From: Candida dubliniensis CD36
Taxonomy: Eukaryota; Ascomycota; Pichiomycetes; Serinales; Debaryomycetaceae
Length of the DNA: 64,000 nucleotides
Direction: 5' to 3'
Assembly: GCF_000026945.1 (NCBI RefSeq)
Contig: NC_012865.1
Span: forward strand, 744,001-808,000
Each line of letters opens with the position of its first letter. The stretch's first letter is position 1. Under the pieces are notes generated by a model, which made no database searches, was not told the DNA's origin, and saw nothing but the letters and a program-made list of their open reading frames with translations. The translations under genes were made by a program, and so were the position numbers. Shown here one piece after another: positions 30,699 to 40,173 of the stretch.

Positions 30699-32282
30699 TT
30701 AGTTCATTGAAACAAAGACCCCTTCATCATGATTCATAGTCAAATGAATACATTTATTTGGTGGGTATTGTTTTTCTCTTGTTTCCAACACAGGGAATAG
30801 TTGAGCCAATCTAGTAATAACATAAGATGCTTCAGTCAAAGCAAATTGTTGGCCCAAACAAATTCTTGGACCACCATTGAATGGCAAGTAAGCCCATCCC
30901 AATTTTTTAGTCAGAGGTTCAAACCATCTTTCCGGTCTGAATTCATAAGAATCTTTACCATAATATTCTTCTAATCTATGAGTCTTGTAAACTGTGTAAG
31001 CAACTGTAGAACCTTTAGGAACAAAAATTGGAGAGGTACCATCTCGACCACCACCAGTTGGTAAAGTTGTATCTTTGGTTGAAGTTCTGAAATTGATTGG
31101 AACCGATGGGTATAATCTTAAAGTTTCATTCAAGATAGCTTTCAAGTATTCACATTTTTTCAAGTTTTCAAAAGTAATATCTTCAACACGAGATTCTTCA
31201 CCAACACCGAAATTGGTTTCAATTTCTTCTCTTAGTTTGTTCCAAACTTTTGGATTTCTGGCTAATTCAAACATGGCAAATGATAATAACCCAGCAGTGG
31301 TATCTCTACCAGCAACCATAATGTTCAATAATTGGTCTTGTAAAACTTTTGGATTCTTGGTTTGTTTGACCAATTCATAAAGGAAAACATAACCACCTTG
31401 AGATTTTTCTTCAATTTCTTCTTCAGTCGAGTTCAATGCCTTGTCAACGAAATATTTGGCCAAGTAATGGACTTTAGCATTACAATCTCTGAATTCCTTG
31501 TTGTTAGTCAACCAGTAAAAAGTTTGTGAATATGATCTTGTGGCTAAGTAGTGTTGAGAAATATTGAAAGCAGTAGCAAAGTTGTCTCTACCTGGGATAT
31601 CGTTTGGTGGAGGAATACCTAATTTATCATCATATAAAGAATGGACTGATTCTCCAAATAAAAATTCAGTGGCAGTATCAACAGTGAATCTGAAAAACAA
31701 TTCTTGCAAGTCAAAAGTTTCACCTTTGTTTAATTTGATTTGTTTAGCCAAAATTTGAATGTGAGGTTCTAATGATTTGACATGAGCAATTTGTTCACGA
31801 GCAAATTGTGGTCTTAACATAGCTCTACTATGTTTCCAACCTTCACCATCTAAAGTGAAAATACCGTCACCTAATAATGGGTAGAAATGAGCGTGTCTAG
31901 TACCTAAGGAGAAGTCGTTGAATTGAGTCGCTAAAACAGCTTTGATATTTTCTGGATCAATAGTGAAAATGATTTTCAAAACACCAGCGACATTCAAATA
32001 GAAAGTCTTGGTGTTGAGTTCTTCAAAAGTATCGTCACCGAATTCAGCTAATTTACCAGAGTTTTTAGCTTTAATAGCATCAATTAAAGCTGGTATACCT
32101 GTCCAACCAGCTCTTTTCAAGTACACAGGGTTTTTACATCCCAATTTGTAACTGTAGTAGGCATTCTTAAGATTGGTTGAAAGGATAAATATTAACCCAG
32201 CACCAATCAAAATGGTGTACCATTTGGTCAAGTATGGAAGAACACTATCGATTATATTACTTGATGTTGTAGCTGAGGACAT
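30699..32282 (-). CDS. CYP52-family cytochrome P450 (alkane/fatty-acid omega-hydroxylase)
   Basis: The product is 527 residues. An N-terminal membrane anchor (about 17-35, WYTILIGAGLIFILS) fixes it in the ER. The I-helix motif AGRDTTAG lies near residue 324, the ExxR motif is in ETLRLYP, and the haem-binding loop is FNGGPRICLGQQF with the thiolate at C475. The overall sequence is typical of the CYP52 family (ALK genes in Candida), which hydroxylate n-alkanes or fatty acids at the terminal carbon. Substrates would feed into peroxisomal beta-oxidation, for which POX1-3 lies 8 kb away. Codons are biased to frequent ones, which suggests strong induced expression. I cannot say which ALK number it is. 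Confidence 0.93.
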   Translation of the reverse strand: MSSATTSSNIIDSVLPYLTKWYTILIGAGLIFILSTNLKNAYYSYKLGCKNPVYLKRAGWTGIPALIDAIKAKNSGKLAEFGDDTFEELNTKTFYLNVAGVLKIIFTIDPENIKAVLATQFNDFSLGTRHAHFYPLLGDGIFTLDGEGWKHSRAMLRPQFAREQIAHVKSLEPHIQILAKQIKLNKGETFDLQELFFRFTVDTATEFLFGESVHSLYDDKLGIPPPNDIPGRDNFATAFNISQHYLATRSYSQTFYWLTNNKEFRDCNAKVHYLAKYFVDKALNSTEEEIEEKSQGGYVFLYELVKQTKNPKVLQDQLLNIMVAGRDTTAGLLSFAMFELARNPKVWNKLREEIETNFGVGEESRVEDITFENLKKCEYLKAILNETLRLYPSVPINFRTSTKDTTLPTGGGRDGTSPIFVPKGSTVAYTVYKTHRLEEYYGKDSYEFRPERWFEPLTKKLGWAYLPFNGGPRICLGQQFALTEASYVITRLAQLFPVLETREKQYPPNKCIHLTMNHDEGVFVSMN

Positions 32283-35061
32283 TGGCGGGGTGGAAATGTT
32301 ATTTGTTAGTAATTAGTTAATGTGAAAGTGATAGTGGGATAACGTTAGTATATAAAAAGTAAGAAAAAACAGTTCTTAAAGAGAAAACAGAAAGACTTTT
32401 TCAAAATCTATTTTTTAAACGAAGACTAGAATTGTCTGGAATATATATATATATATATTGATATGAATGCATAGGACATTGGTTATAGTTTATACATGAC
32501 AGTTTAATTTTTTTTTTTTTTAGTTCCCTTTTTAGGTCCCCCCCCTCTTCTTACATTGAATTCATTTATTTTCGCAATTGTTAAATTGATGATTTTTATG
32601 TAACATTTTCTTTTTTCGCACTTATACCAAAAACAACACTTTTGTGTAACCAATTCAGCTCCGACTGATACATAATTTCAAAAGTTATTGTTGGGCAGCG
32701 TACTTTGTCTTTTCTTGCATGTGGAGAATTTGTAATTTTATTAATTGTTAATTGCTGTTTAAAGAAATAATATACTTTGTCTCCTTATAAAACTGTAAAT
32801 CTGAGCAAAAGGTTAATTGTGAAGCCAACTGGAGAATCCAAACATCAAGTTTACCTTTCACAATTATGAATATTCAGATGAGGGACGTTAAATGTTAAAC
32901 CCTCCCTCTCCCACAAATGTACTAAAACTTTATTGTCAATCCTAGTCTGTAGGATGGCACTTTGAAAGGTTATAATGACTGTAATAACTCTTACCATTGC
33001 AATATCAATGGTAAAGAGACCATGAGTACTCTTACAGTCAAGGTTTTTCCTCGTTGGAGATATATATAAACTTTAATTTGTTAAGGCTTTGCGATCTCTT
33101 AGTTAGTATATCTTTTGGTGGGGTGTTTAAAGTTTCATTGTTGGTGTTTGCGTTTATCAACAATCAATATGTGTGAACAAAGAGCACAAAATATAAGCCA
33201 ATCATAAAAACTCTATTGGAAACATTATTGTCACAGTAAGAAAAGACAAATAAGGGCAGCTCATCAACTAGTTTTTTTTCTTTTTAGTCTGAAGCAATTG
33301 ACTAACTAAAAAGAGCCAATTCCTATATTAGGAAATTACAGGAATTTTTACAAGAAAAAAAAGTAGAATTTCGTAAATTAGAGAAATGTTGGATAATTGC
33401 TAGTCTAATTATTGTTGCTTCTCCACCTACAATCAAAAGCAATATACTTCATTCTCTGGGAGTAATAATTATGCCATGGTAATGACTTACACTGTAATTG
33501 GAATTCTTGGAAAAACATACTTGTCGTCGTATTATTCAACGTCAATGTCAATGTTGATAGTCTATTTTGTGTTTGTTTTCTGATAGGAAGATTTTACAAG
33601 TTACGGAGGAGAAGGTTGAGACGGTTTACTAGAAAATTCAATTGTTTGGTTTTTGTGGAATTAAAATTAAAACCAAATTCCGATACTTGCATATAACAAC
33701 AAATTTAACAAAATCAATCAAGAACTAATTAACCCCACTTTTTGTTTTGGGGTTTGGTTCGTCAACTCCGAATATATTTTTCGTAGTCACGTACACGTTG
33801 TAATCTATTTTTGCCCTTATAACCCCCGCCACCACCACCACCACCACCACCCATGACAACATCCGTATTGCTCTAGTGCCATTGAATAAACTTCCACCAC
33901 CTCCTTTTGCCGCCCCAAACCAAGTTGCTATATGTACTGACACCACTAATTCTTGAAAAAGAATATCAATGACATGTTTGATTTAGCAATAAGCACGTTT
34001 GAATAACAAGTATTGATTCCCCACAGTATGGTTATGAAACTATCGAATTGTATCAATTATGTCGTTTTATCTCTGATTGGCAGTATATTTCATATGATAT
34101 TGTCACTCTCAATATTGGCCCCTTTCGTTTAAGCAAATTTTTTTGTCAAATCTCTTAGAGAAAATTATGCTTATGAAAAATAAACTCTACTCTAGAAATA
34201 TTTACTAACATTTACACTATGCGATGTATTTCAAGAATTTGCTTTTGATTATTTTCTGACATCACACTGGTAGCACAGTAGTTATATTAATATTTTTCAC
34301 ATGAATATTCTGCGTTAACCTGAAATTTGGGAGAAACAAATTTTCAGAAACAGGCACTTCACTGCTCAGTAGTATTATATGACAGGAATAGTGTCAATTC
34401 AAGTCGAATCAAAATCATTCGAATGTTGACTTAAACATTTAACAGCAAAAACCTTATATCTCAACAAAGGCGGCGATTCTCGAATTGTGTAGAAATCTTT
34501 CTACTCCGGTATCTCCGTTTTGCACCTTATAAGGTTTGTTTATGTTGATGCCAGATTTATTCAACTAGGTTTATGGTAAACTTCTTTTAGTTTATGCATT
34601 GCGCATCGTCAAGTTACATCATCAATGATAAACACAGTAGGCGACTTAGGGTCTTCTGACAATATTCAAATGTATTTCCATGGAAAAGTCCAAACCCCCT
34701 AAATTTTGTTGTTCTTTGTCGTAGTTTTGATTTTATCTTTTTTGACATGTGAATATTATTCCATAATATGTGTAAACAAACAAAAATAGATTTGCAATCA
34801 TTTGAAAATTTCAATGAATTTATTATCTTGTTACTTGTAGAAGGAGGGGGGTGGAAGGGTAAGTATTGCAAAATCCGAAAGTGTGTTATTTGCAACATTT
34901 CTGGAAATCTGTAAGCTTATCTCCCCGTCTCTCTTAATATTGCCTTAATCCATCGCCAAATGTGCAATTGCATCTCACTATGCAGCGCTAAGAAAAATCA
35001 CAGCAAACAAACCAACAAAAGAAAAAAAAAGCCATCTTTGATATTGTAGTCTCCTTATTCT
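32283..35061. other. 2.8 kb intergenic region between CYP52 and the zinc-cluster gene
   Basis: No gene is seen. A TATATAAAAAG stretch at 32349-32359 contains TATATA on either strand and could serve CYP52. A two-arm hairpin lies at 32977-33039, (CCA)n sequence near 33825-33855, and G-rich sequence near 34843-34855. A divergent regulatory region this long is unusual here and suggests complex control of one or both genes. Confidence 0.5.
32977..33039. other. Nested inverted repeat, 63-nt hairpin
   Basis: The outer arms are GACTGTAA (32977-32984) and TTACAGTC (33032-33039). The inner arms are CTCTTACCATTG (32988-32999) and CAATGGTAAAGAG (33006-33018) with one bulged A and a 6-nt loop. The region between the inner and outer 3' arms is 13 nt. 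It could be a structured RNA, a cruciform-prone site, or a fossil of a small inverted-repeat element. No ORF covers it. Confidence 0.6.
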
Positions 35062-37035
35062 ATGCTGTCAAAATCTAGATCCTATGTTTCAATTGCTTGT
35101 GACAATTGTCGCAAACGCAGAAGAAAATGTAATGGAGAAATTCCCTGTCATTACTGTTCAGGGAAAAATAAACCATGTGTATATGACAAAACCAAAGACA
35201 AACGAAGACGACGAGTTGATTTAGTTTATGTTGATTATTTAGAACACAAGTATAACAATCTACTTAATTTTGTCAAAAGAATACGGTCAGCCACTAAAGA
35301 TGAACGTTTACGTGCCCAATGTAATGAAATGTTGGCTAATAATGATCCCAAATTTATTGATAATAAAGATCTTGGATTGTCGAATGATGAGTTGACTCCT
35401 GCTAGTGAATCCGACAAACAACAAAAGGAAATTATTCAATTAACCAAGCCTATGGATGACTTGGTGTCTATGAAATGGGAATTGAAATTTGATGAATCGG
35501 GGAATACAAAGTTCTTGGGTCCTCCAGTTCGACAAGTAGATCGATGTTTGATCAAGGACAGAACAATAATCATTGATGAGTGTAAGCAAATGTGCTATTT
35601 TAATGAAACAGTACTTACAGATACAGAGTTCATCAAAGAACTAACGAACACATTTTTCCAAAACATGTTACCATTTAATTTTGCACTTGAGGAAATCAAT
35701 ATTGATGAGATTATGCTGGAAATCACGTTGATAAACAATAAAAGCAATTGTCAAGAAGTGAGGAGCTGTTTGCATTTATTAGTATTGGCTATTCTAGCAT
35801 ATGGGTTTAATATTCTACCAAAAGAGCATCCATATGTATCAAAGCTAAACAGATGGAACCCATTTTTAACAATGGTTGAAAGATCGTTATTTAAACTCCT
35901 CCGACAAACGTCTCACACAATCACCGGTAATCTAACTGATCATTCACACATAGTTTACACCATTTTGATTATCACTCTTTTGCATTTGGGAAATTACGAT
36001 GAATCTCAAGCTTGGGTTTATTCTTCAATACTTTGCTCTCAAATACAACATGTTGGTTGGAATGTTTCAACAGATTATCCCCTGGAATTAGAAACGAACA
36101 GCAAAAATCTTGGTAAATTCCGATCCAGGTTATTCTGGAATTGCTTGGTAGTGGAAAAGATGTCAGCATCGATGTTTGGACGAAGTTCGCCAATCAATTT
36201 TCGACAACTTCTAACTGAGTTCTATACTTCAGAAACTAAAGATATCAATGAACTTGTTTTCCAGTTCAATAGCAAACTCTGGTTCATATATGATAAGTTT
36301 ATGGGTCAGATTTATTCGTTTCATTTCAACACACAGAATAAAATGTTATATAAAAAAGTTTTGATGACAGCAACTCAAAGTTTCCAGGATTTCCAAGGGT
36401 TTATGAATCAATATTTACCATTAAATGAAACTAATCTAGATAATCAGAATATAGTTTTAATTCATTTGACTTTTCACGTGTTTTTGTTGTTGATTATTCG
36501 CCCATATATGAAAATGCCAGAGATTTCCTGGTCCATTTTTCAAAAAAGTATATCAATAACTGAACAATGTTATGTTTTTATAAATCATTATAATAGTAGA
36601 TTTGAGAATGGAGTAGCAGGTTGGTATAATTGTCATTATGGGTTTTTGTTGTATCAAGTGTCGGTGTTTTTATTATGTACCATTACTGTTAGTGACCCTG
36701 TTATCCCACCTCAACAATACAGTATATTAATTCAACGTTTGAACTTATTCTTACAATGCTTGAAGAAGGGGTCACAATATTTAACTGTTTATAATGTCTA
36801 TTACCAAACTTTGTTGAATTTATTTAATAATATGAATCTCAATGAGGAAATTTCAATTTTGGTGAGACAAGCATTTGAAAAAGAATCACTTGGAATGGCA
36901 ACAGCTATTATTGAAAAAGAAGATTTAGTTGTTGACTTTGATCAAGATTGGCAATCATACGTAAACTCTTTAAATTTAGAGCTAGATCAAGACGTTTATG
37001 GTTTTTTGGAAGAAGGGATCCTTGATATGTTATGA
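35062..37035 (+). CDS. Zn(II)2Cys6 transcription factor
   Basis: The product is 657 residues. The zinc cluster has canonical spacing: C13-x2-C16-x6-C23-x5-C29-x2-C32-x6-C39. A basic linker (KDKRRRR) and a short helix follow. The long middle region fits the fungal-specific transcription-factor domain (for example FRSRLFWNCLVVEKMSASMFG near 353-373). The C-terminus is acidic (residues about 625-657) and may be an activation region. The second codon is CTG, so the protein should begin Met-Ser. From remembered gene order this could be the C. albicans FGR17 locus, linked to filamentous growth, but I am not certain. Its target genes are unknown. CYP52, across the shared 2.8 kb upstream region, is one candidate. 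Confidence 0.9.
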   Translation: MLSKSRSYVSIACDNCRKRRRKCNGEIPCHYCSGKNKPCVYDKTKDKRRRRVDLVYVDYLEHKYNNLLNFVKRIRSATKDERLRAQCNEMLANNDPKFIDNKDLGLSNDELTPASESDKQQKEIIQLTKPMDDLVSMKWELKFDESGNTKFLGPPVRQVDRCLIKDRTIIIDECKQMCYFNETVLTDTEFIKELTNTFFQNMLPFNFALEEINIDEIMLEITLINNKSNCQEVRSCLHLLVLAILAYGFNILPKEHPYVSKLNRWNPFLTMVERSLFKLLRQTSHTITGNLTDHSHIVYTILIITLLHLGNYDESQAWVYSSILCSQIQHVGWNVSTDYPLELETNSKNLGKFRSRLFWNCLVVEKMSASMFGRSSPINFRQLLTEFYTSETKDINELVFQFNSKLWFIYDKFMGQIYSFHFNTQNKMLYKKVLMTATQSFQDFQGFMNQYLPLNETNLDNQNIVLIHLTFHVFLLLIIRPYMKMPEISWSIFQKSISITEQCYVFINHYNSRFENGVAGWYNCHYGFLLYQVSVFLLCTITVSDPVIPPQQYSILIQRLNLFLQCLKKGSQYLTVYNVYYQTLLNLFNNMNLNEEISILVRQAFEKESLGMATAIIEKEDLVVDFDQDWQSYVNSLNLELDQDVYGFLEEGILDML

Positions 37036-37102
37036 AATGAGACATCAACTGTACACAGAAAAGTATATACCTATATAGATATAATCAAGCATGAATATGG
37101 AC

Positions 37103-38644
37103 TCATTTGTAGTATTTATCCCAATTTTGAGATATTTTATTTTTCACTTCTTCTGGATACCCATTAAAGTTACAAGTGACAAACTCAAAGTCTGGATCAG
37201 TAAATTGTTTAGGGAAAATACAGGTGGTTACACATTTACCACCTTGACGAGTCTTGATCAATGGACCTTGTGACGCAAATGGTGCCAATGCGAAAGGTTT
37301 AACATCATCAAAGTATAGCTGATCTTGAACTGGTGTATGACGGGTGGTGTATGCCCAAATGAGTTGTTTAAAGTCAAAAATATCAATATCATCACCAACA
37401 AGAATGATTTCATGAAGAATCAGACAAACTTTATAGCATTCTTTGGATCTAAATAAGAAATCACCCACTAAATTCAGTAATTCTTTTGCATTAGTTTTTA
37501 ACTTAACCAATTCGTGAGTGTTGATTTTCACGGCAAGCCATAATGCTTGCGCTTCATAGGGAGTGAATACATCTTCCACGATTTTAGATAACACTGGGTG
37601 TTGAGAAATTAAATACTTTGTCTCGGCAGAGACTAATCCTCCAATCAAAGTATGAGTCTCGTCAGTACATAACCCAGGGTTTGATATTGGCATAATAGCT
37701 TGGTCACGATATGATATGTGGTTGACACGGTATAAAGGTTGGGTGTGATGATCTTTTGGAAAACAATAACCATGCATTTCCCCAAATGGTCCTTCCCTAA
37801 CCAAAGTGTCTCTATCCAAATAACCTTCAAATACCATTTCACAATCTGCTGGGACTTCTAAATCGTTGGTTTCACATTTAACAACAGGAACAGCTTGGTT
37901 GCACAATCCACCAATGTACTCTGCTTCAGTTGCTCCATCTGGAATTGGCATTGAGGAAACAAGAATTGCTGCTGGTGGAACCCCAAAACAAAGAGCAAAT
38001 GGGATTTTATCACCTTTTCCAGCAGCAACCCATGCATCAGAAACTTGTTTCACATGTTGAGGATTAATAACTAACCCAGTAATACTTTTTGAATCATGAA
38101 CCATGCCTCGAGCAATTGACCAATTAGTCCATGATTTATCGGGGGTTTGTAACACCCACATACCATACGTTTGGATGAATTTCCCACCATCACCGTGATG
38201 TAATAAGGGAACTGGTAATTTTGTTAAATCAATTTGTTCCTTAGTCAAATGATGTTTTTTATGTGGTGATTGATCGTTAGGAACAAGAACCGGTGGGATA
38301 TACTTTTTGGGATTTCTATTTGCTACCAAAAAATCAATGATTTCTTTCATGGGTGTTTGAGAATCTAATCCTAAATGTAAGGCAATACGAGCATGATCGT
38401 TACCAAATCCTCTTAATCCACCAGGACAACCTAATATACGAAATAAATTCTTAGGGTCGATATTCTCTGGATCTTGCTTTAAATTATTGAAAAGTGGAGC
38501 AGCAAGTTTATTCTCATAAGCTTTTCTAGTTATGGCTCCAACTTCTAAATTGGGATCAACTTCAGTATCAATTTCAATTAAATCCCCTTCATTCTTAAGA
38601 ACTTGAATAAAATCTCGAAATTTTAATGCTGGATTAAGTGACAT
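37103..38644 (-). CDS. FDC1: Ferulic/phenylacrylic acid decarboxylase (UbiD family)
   Basis: The product is 513 residues, close to yeast Fdc1 (503). It decarboxylates cinnamic-type acids to vinyl-aromatics with prenylated FMN. Motifs seen are the N-terminal FRDFIQVLKNEGDLIEIDTE, the Arg-containing WSIARGMVH, the metal/cofactor segment CEMVFEGYLDR, and REGPFGEMHGY, which carries the two conserved Glu of the Arg-Glu-Glu catalytic set. It stands divergent to PAD1, whose product makes the prenylated flavin cofactor. The 573-bp shared upstream region suggests joint regulation. It is convergent with the zinc-cluster gene (67 bp between stops). Confidence 0.95.
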   Translation of the reverse strand: MSLNPALKFRDFIQVLKNEGDLIEIDTEVDPNLEVGAITRKAYENKLAAPLFNNLKQDPENIDPKNLFRILGCPGGLRGFGNDHARIALHLGLDSQTPMKEIIDFLVANRNPKKYIPPVLVPNDQSPHKKHHLTKEQIDLTKLPVPLLHHGDGGKFIQTYGMWVLQTPDKSWTNWSIARGMVHDSKSITGLVINPQHVKQVSDAWVAAGKGDKIPFALCFGVPPAAILVSSMPIPDGATEAEYIGGLCNQAVPVVKCETNDLEVPADCEMVFEGYLDRDTLVREGPFGEMHGYCFPKDHHTQPLYRVNHISYRDQAIMPISNPGLCTDETHTLIGGLVSAETKYLISQHPVLSKIVEDVFTPYEAQALWLAVKINTHELVKLKTNAKELLNLVGDFLFRSKECYKVCLILHEIILVGDDIDIFDFKQLIWAYTTRHTPVQDQLYFDDVKPFALAPFASQGPLIKTRQGGKCVTTCIFPKQFTDPDFEFVTCNFNGYPEEVKNKISQNWDKYYK

Positions 38645-39217
38645 GTTTTGTGGAGTGCTATGTATTGGCTACTAAAATTACTTCTATTGTGATGTGAAAA
38701 GATCAATTGATGCTTTATTTATATTTAAAGTAATTTGTTAAACGGGATGTTTGGTAATAATAGGAGATTTGGTTATTCCTTGGGGCAGCAGCACGGAAAT
38801 ACAAGTCAACATCGAATGATATTTCAGGTAAGCAGTACGATCAACCCGGAACAATATTTCCTGATTTAAAACAATAAGAATTTGAATTGCTGTAATTTCA
38901 TGTAGTTTTTTTGGAAAGCCAGTCAGTCAATGATAACAGGAATTATAGTTCCGCACACGGTGCTAAGCAACTGTGTATTTCCATTGTTTTCAATTTTGTG
39001 ATCTCATTAGCAAATAAACAAGAACAACCAACAGTTTATTTCCAACAGACTTTCTCAGGCTCGTGTGAATCTGTTTAGATGAGATGAAATTTCAGAGGTC
39101 TGTTTCATTATAAATTGAACTTCCAAGCTCATTGGTTTAAAGACACCGAGATTTTTTTTTTTTTTTGGTGGTATTCTTTGAACAGTTGGATTGAATATAC
39201 AAGACAGAACCATCCTT
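38645..39217. promoter_or_regulatory. Shared FDC1/PAD1 divergent promoter
   Basis: 573 bp between the two ATGs. No gene is seen. A poly-T tract lies at 39152-39166. The two flanking genes act in one reaction, so co-regulation from here is likely but unproven. Confidence 0.55.
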
Positions 39218-39907
39218 ATGATTGCAAGAGTTTGTTTGAAAAGACCAAATGCTTTACCCATTTTTCTGATTTCATCGAGAAAGTATTCCATTGATTATGA
39301 AAAAGTCAATAACTCGGTATATAACAATGTCATCATACCCAAAAGAATAGTCTTGGCAATTACTGGTGCCACGGGAACCCAAATAGGAGTGAGATTATTA
39401 GAAATATTGAAAGAACTAGGAGTGGAAACCCATTTGGTGATGTCTAAATGGGGGATTGCCACTTTGAAATATGAAACTGATTATCAAGTTGATTATGTCA
39501 CGTCCTTAGCTACAAAAACATATTCTGCAAGGGATGTAACAGCACCAATATCTTCAGGGTCATTTGTTCACGACGGAATGATTGTTGCTCCTTGTTCAAT
39601 GAAATCACTTTCAGCTATTAGAACTGGTTTCACTGAAGATTTGATAGTCAGAGCAGCTGATGTTTCCTTAAAGGAAAGACGTAAATTGTTATTGGTTGCT
39701 CGAGAAACTCCTCTTTCCGATATTCATTTGGATAATATGCTTTATTTACTGCGAATGGGGGTGATAATATTCCCGCCAGTACCAGCATTTTATACAAAAC
39801 CAAAAACTGTTGATGATATTATTGAGCAAACATGTGGAAGAATATTAGATAATTTCGGAATTAACATAGACACGTTTGAGAGATGGGATGGAATCAATCA
39901 TAAATAG
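39218..39907 (+). CDS. PAD1: Flavin prenyltransferase (UbiX family)
   Basis: The product is 229 residues from the ATG at 39218; the open frame extends to a TTG at 39191. It joins dimethylallyl phosphate to FMN, making the cofactor of FDC1. The first 25 residues are basic and hydroxylated (MIARVCLKRPNALPIFLISSRKYS), a likely mitochondrial presequence as in yeast Pad1. The flavin-binding GATGTQIGVRLLE, the APCSMKSLSAI loop and ARETPLSDIHL are all present. It is divergent to FDC1. Confidence 0.94.
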   Translation: MIARVCLKRPNALPIFLISSRKYSIDYEKVNNSVYNNVIIPKRIVLAITGATGTQIGVRLLEILKELGVETHLVMSKWGIATLKYETDYQVDYVTSLATKTYSARDVTAPISSGSFVHDGMIVAPCSMKSLSAIRTGFTEDLIVRAADVSLKERRKLLLVARETPLSDIHLDNMLYLLRMGVIIFPPVPAFYTKPKTVDDIIEQTCGRILDNFGINIDTFERWDGINHK

Positions 39908-40173
39908 ACAGGTATAGAAATTATTACTTAAAATTAGGCAATAGGAGATATTACCATTATTATTGCAAAATTGTCGTTTAAATGCCATATTGAGGCGACA
40001 ACGACATTTTCCTGAAGAAAAGTCGTCTGGCCCATCCCTTAAAAAAAAAATTTTTTTTTTACCAGCCCAAAAAAAAAAAAAGAAAATCCTACACGATCTC
40101 ATCTCTCTACATTTTTAGTACTCTTTTTCTTTCTTTCTTTCCCTTTTAATTATACATAAACATATATCACATC

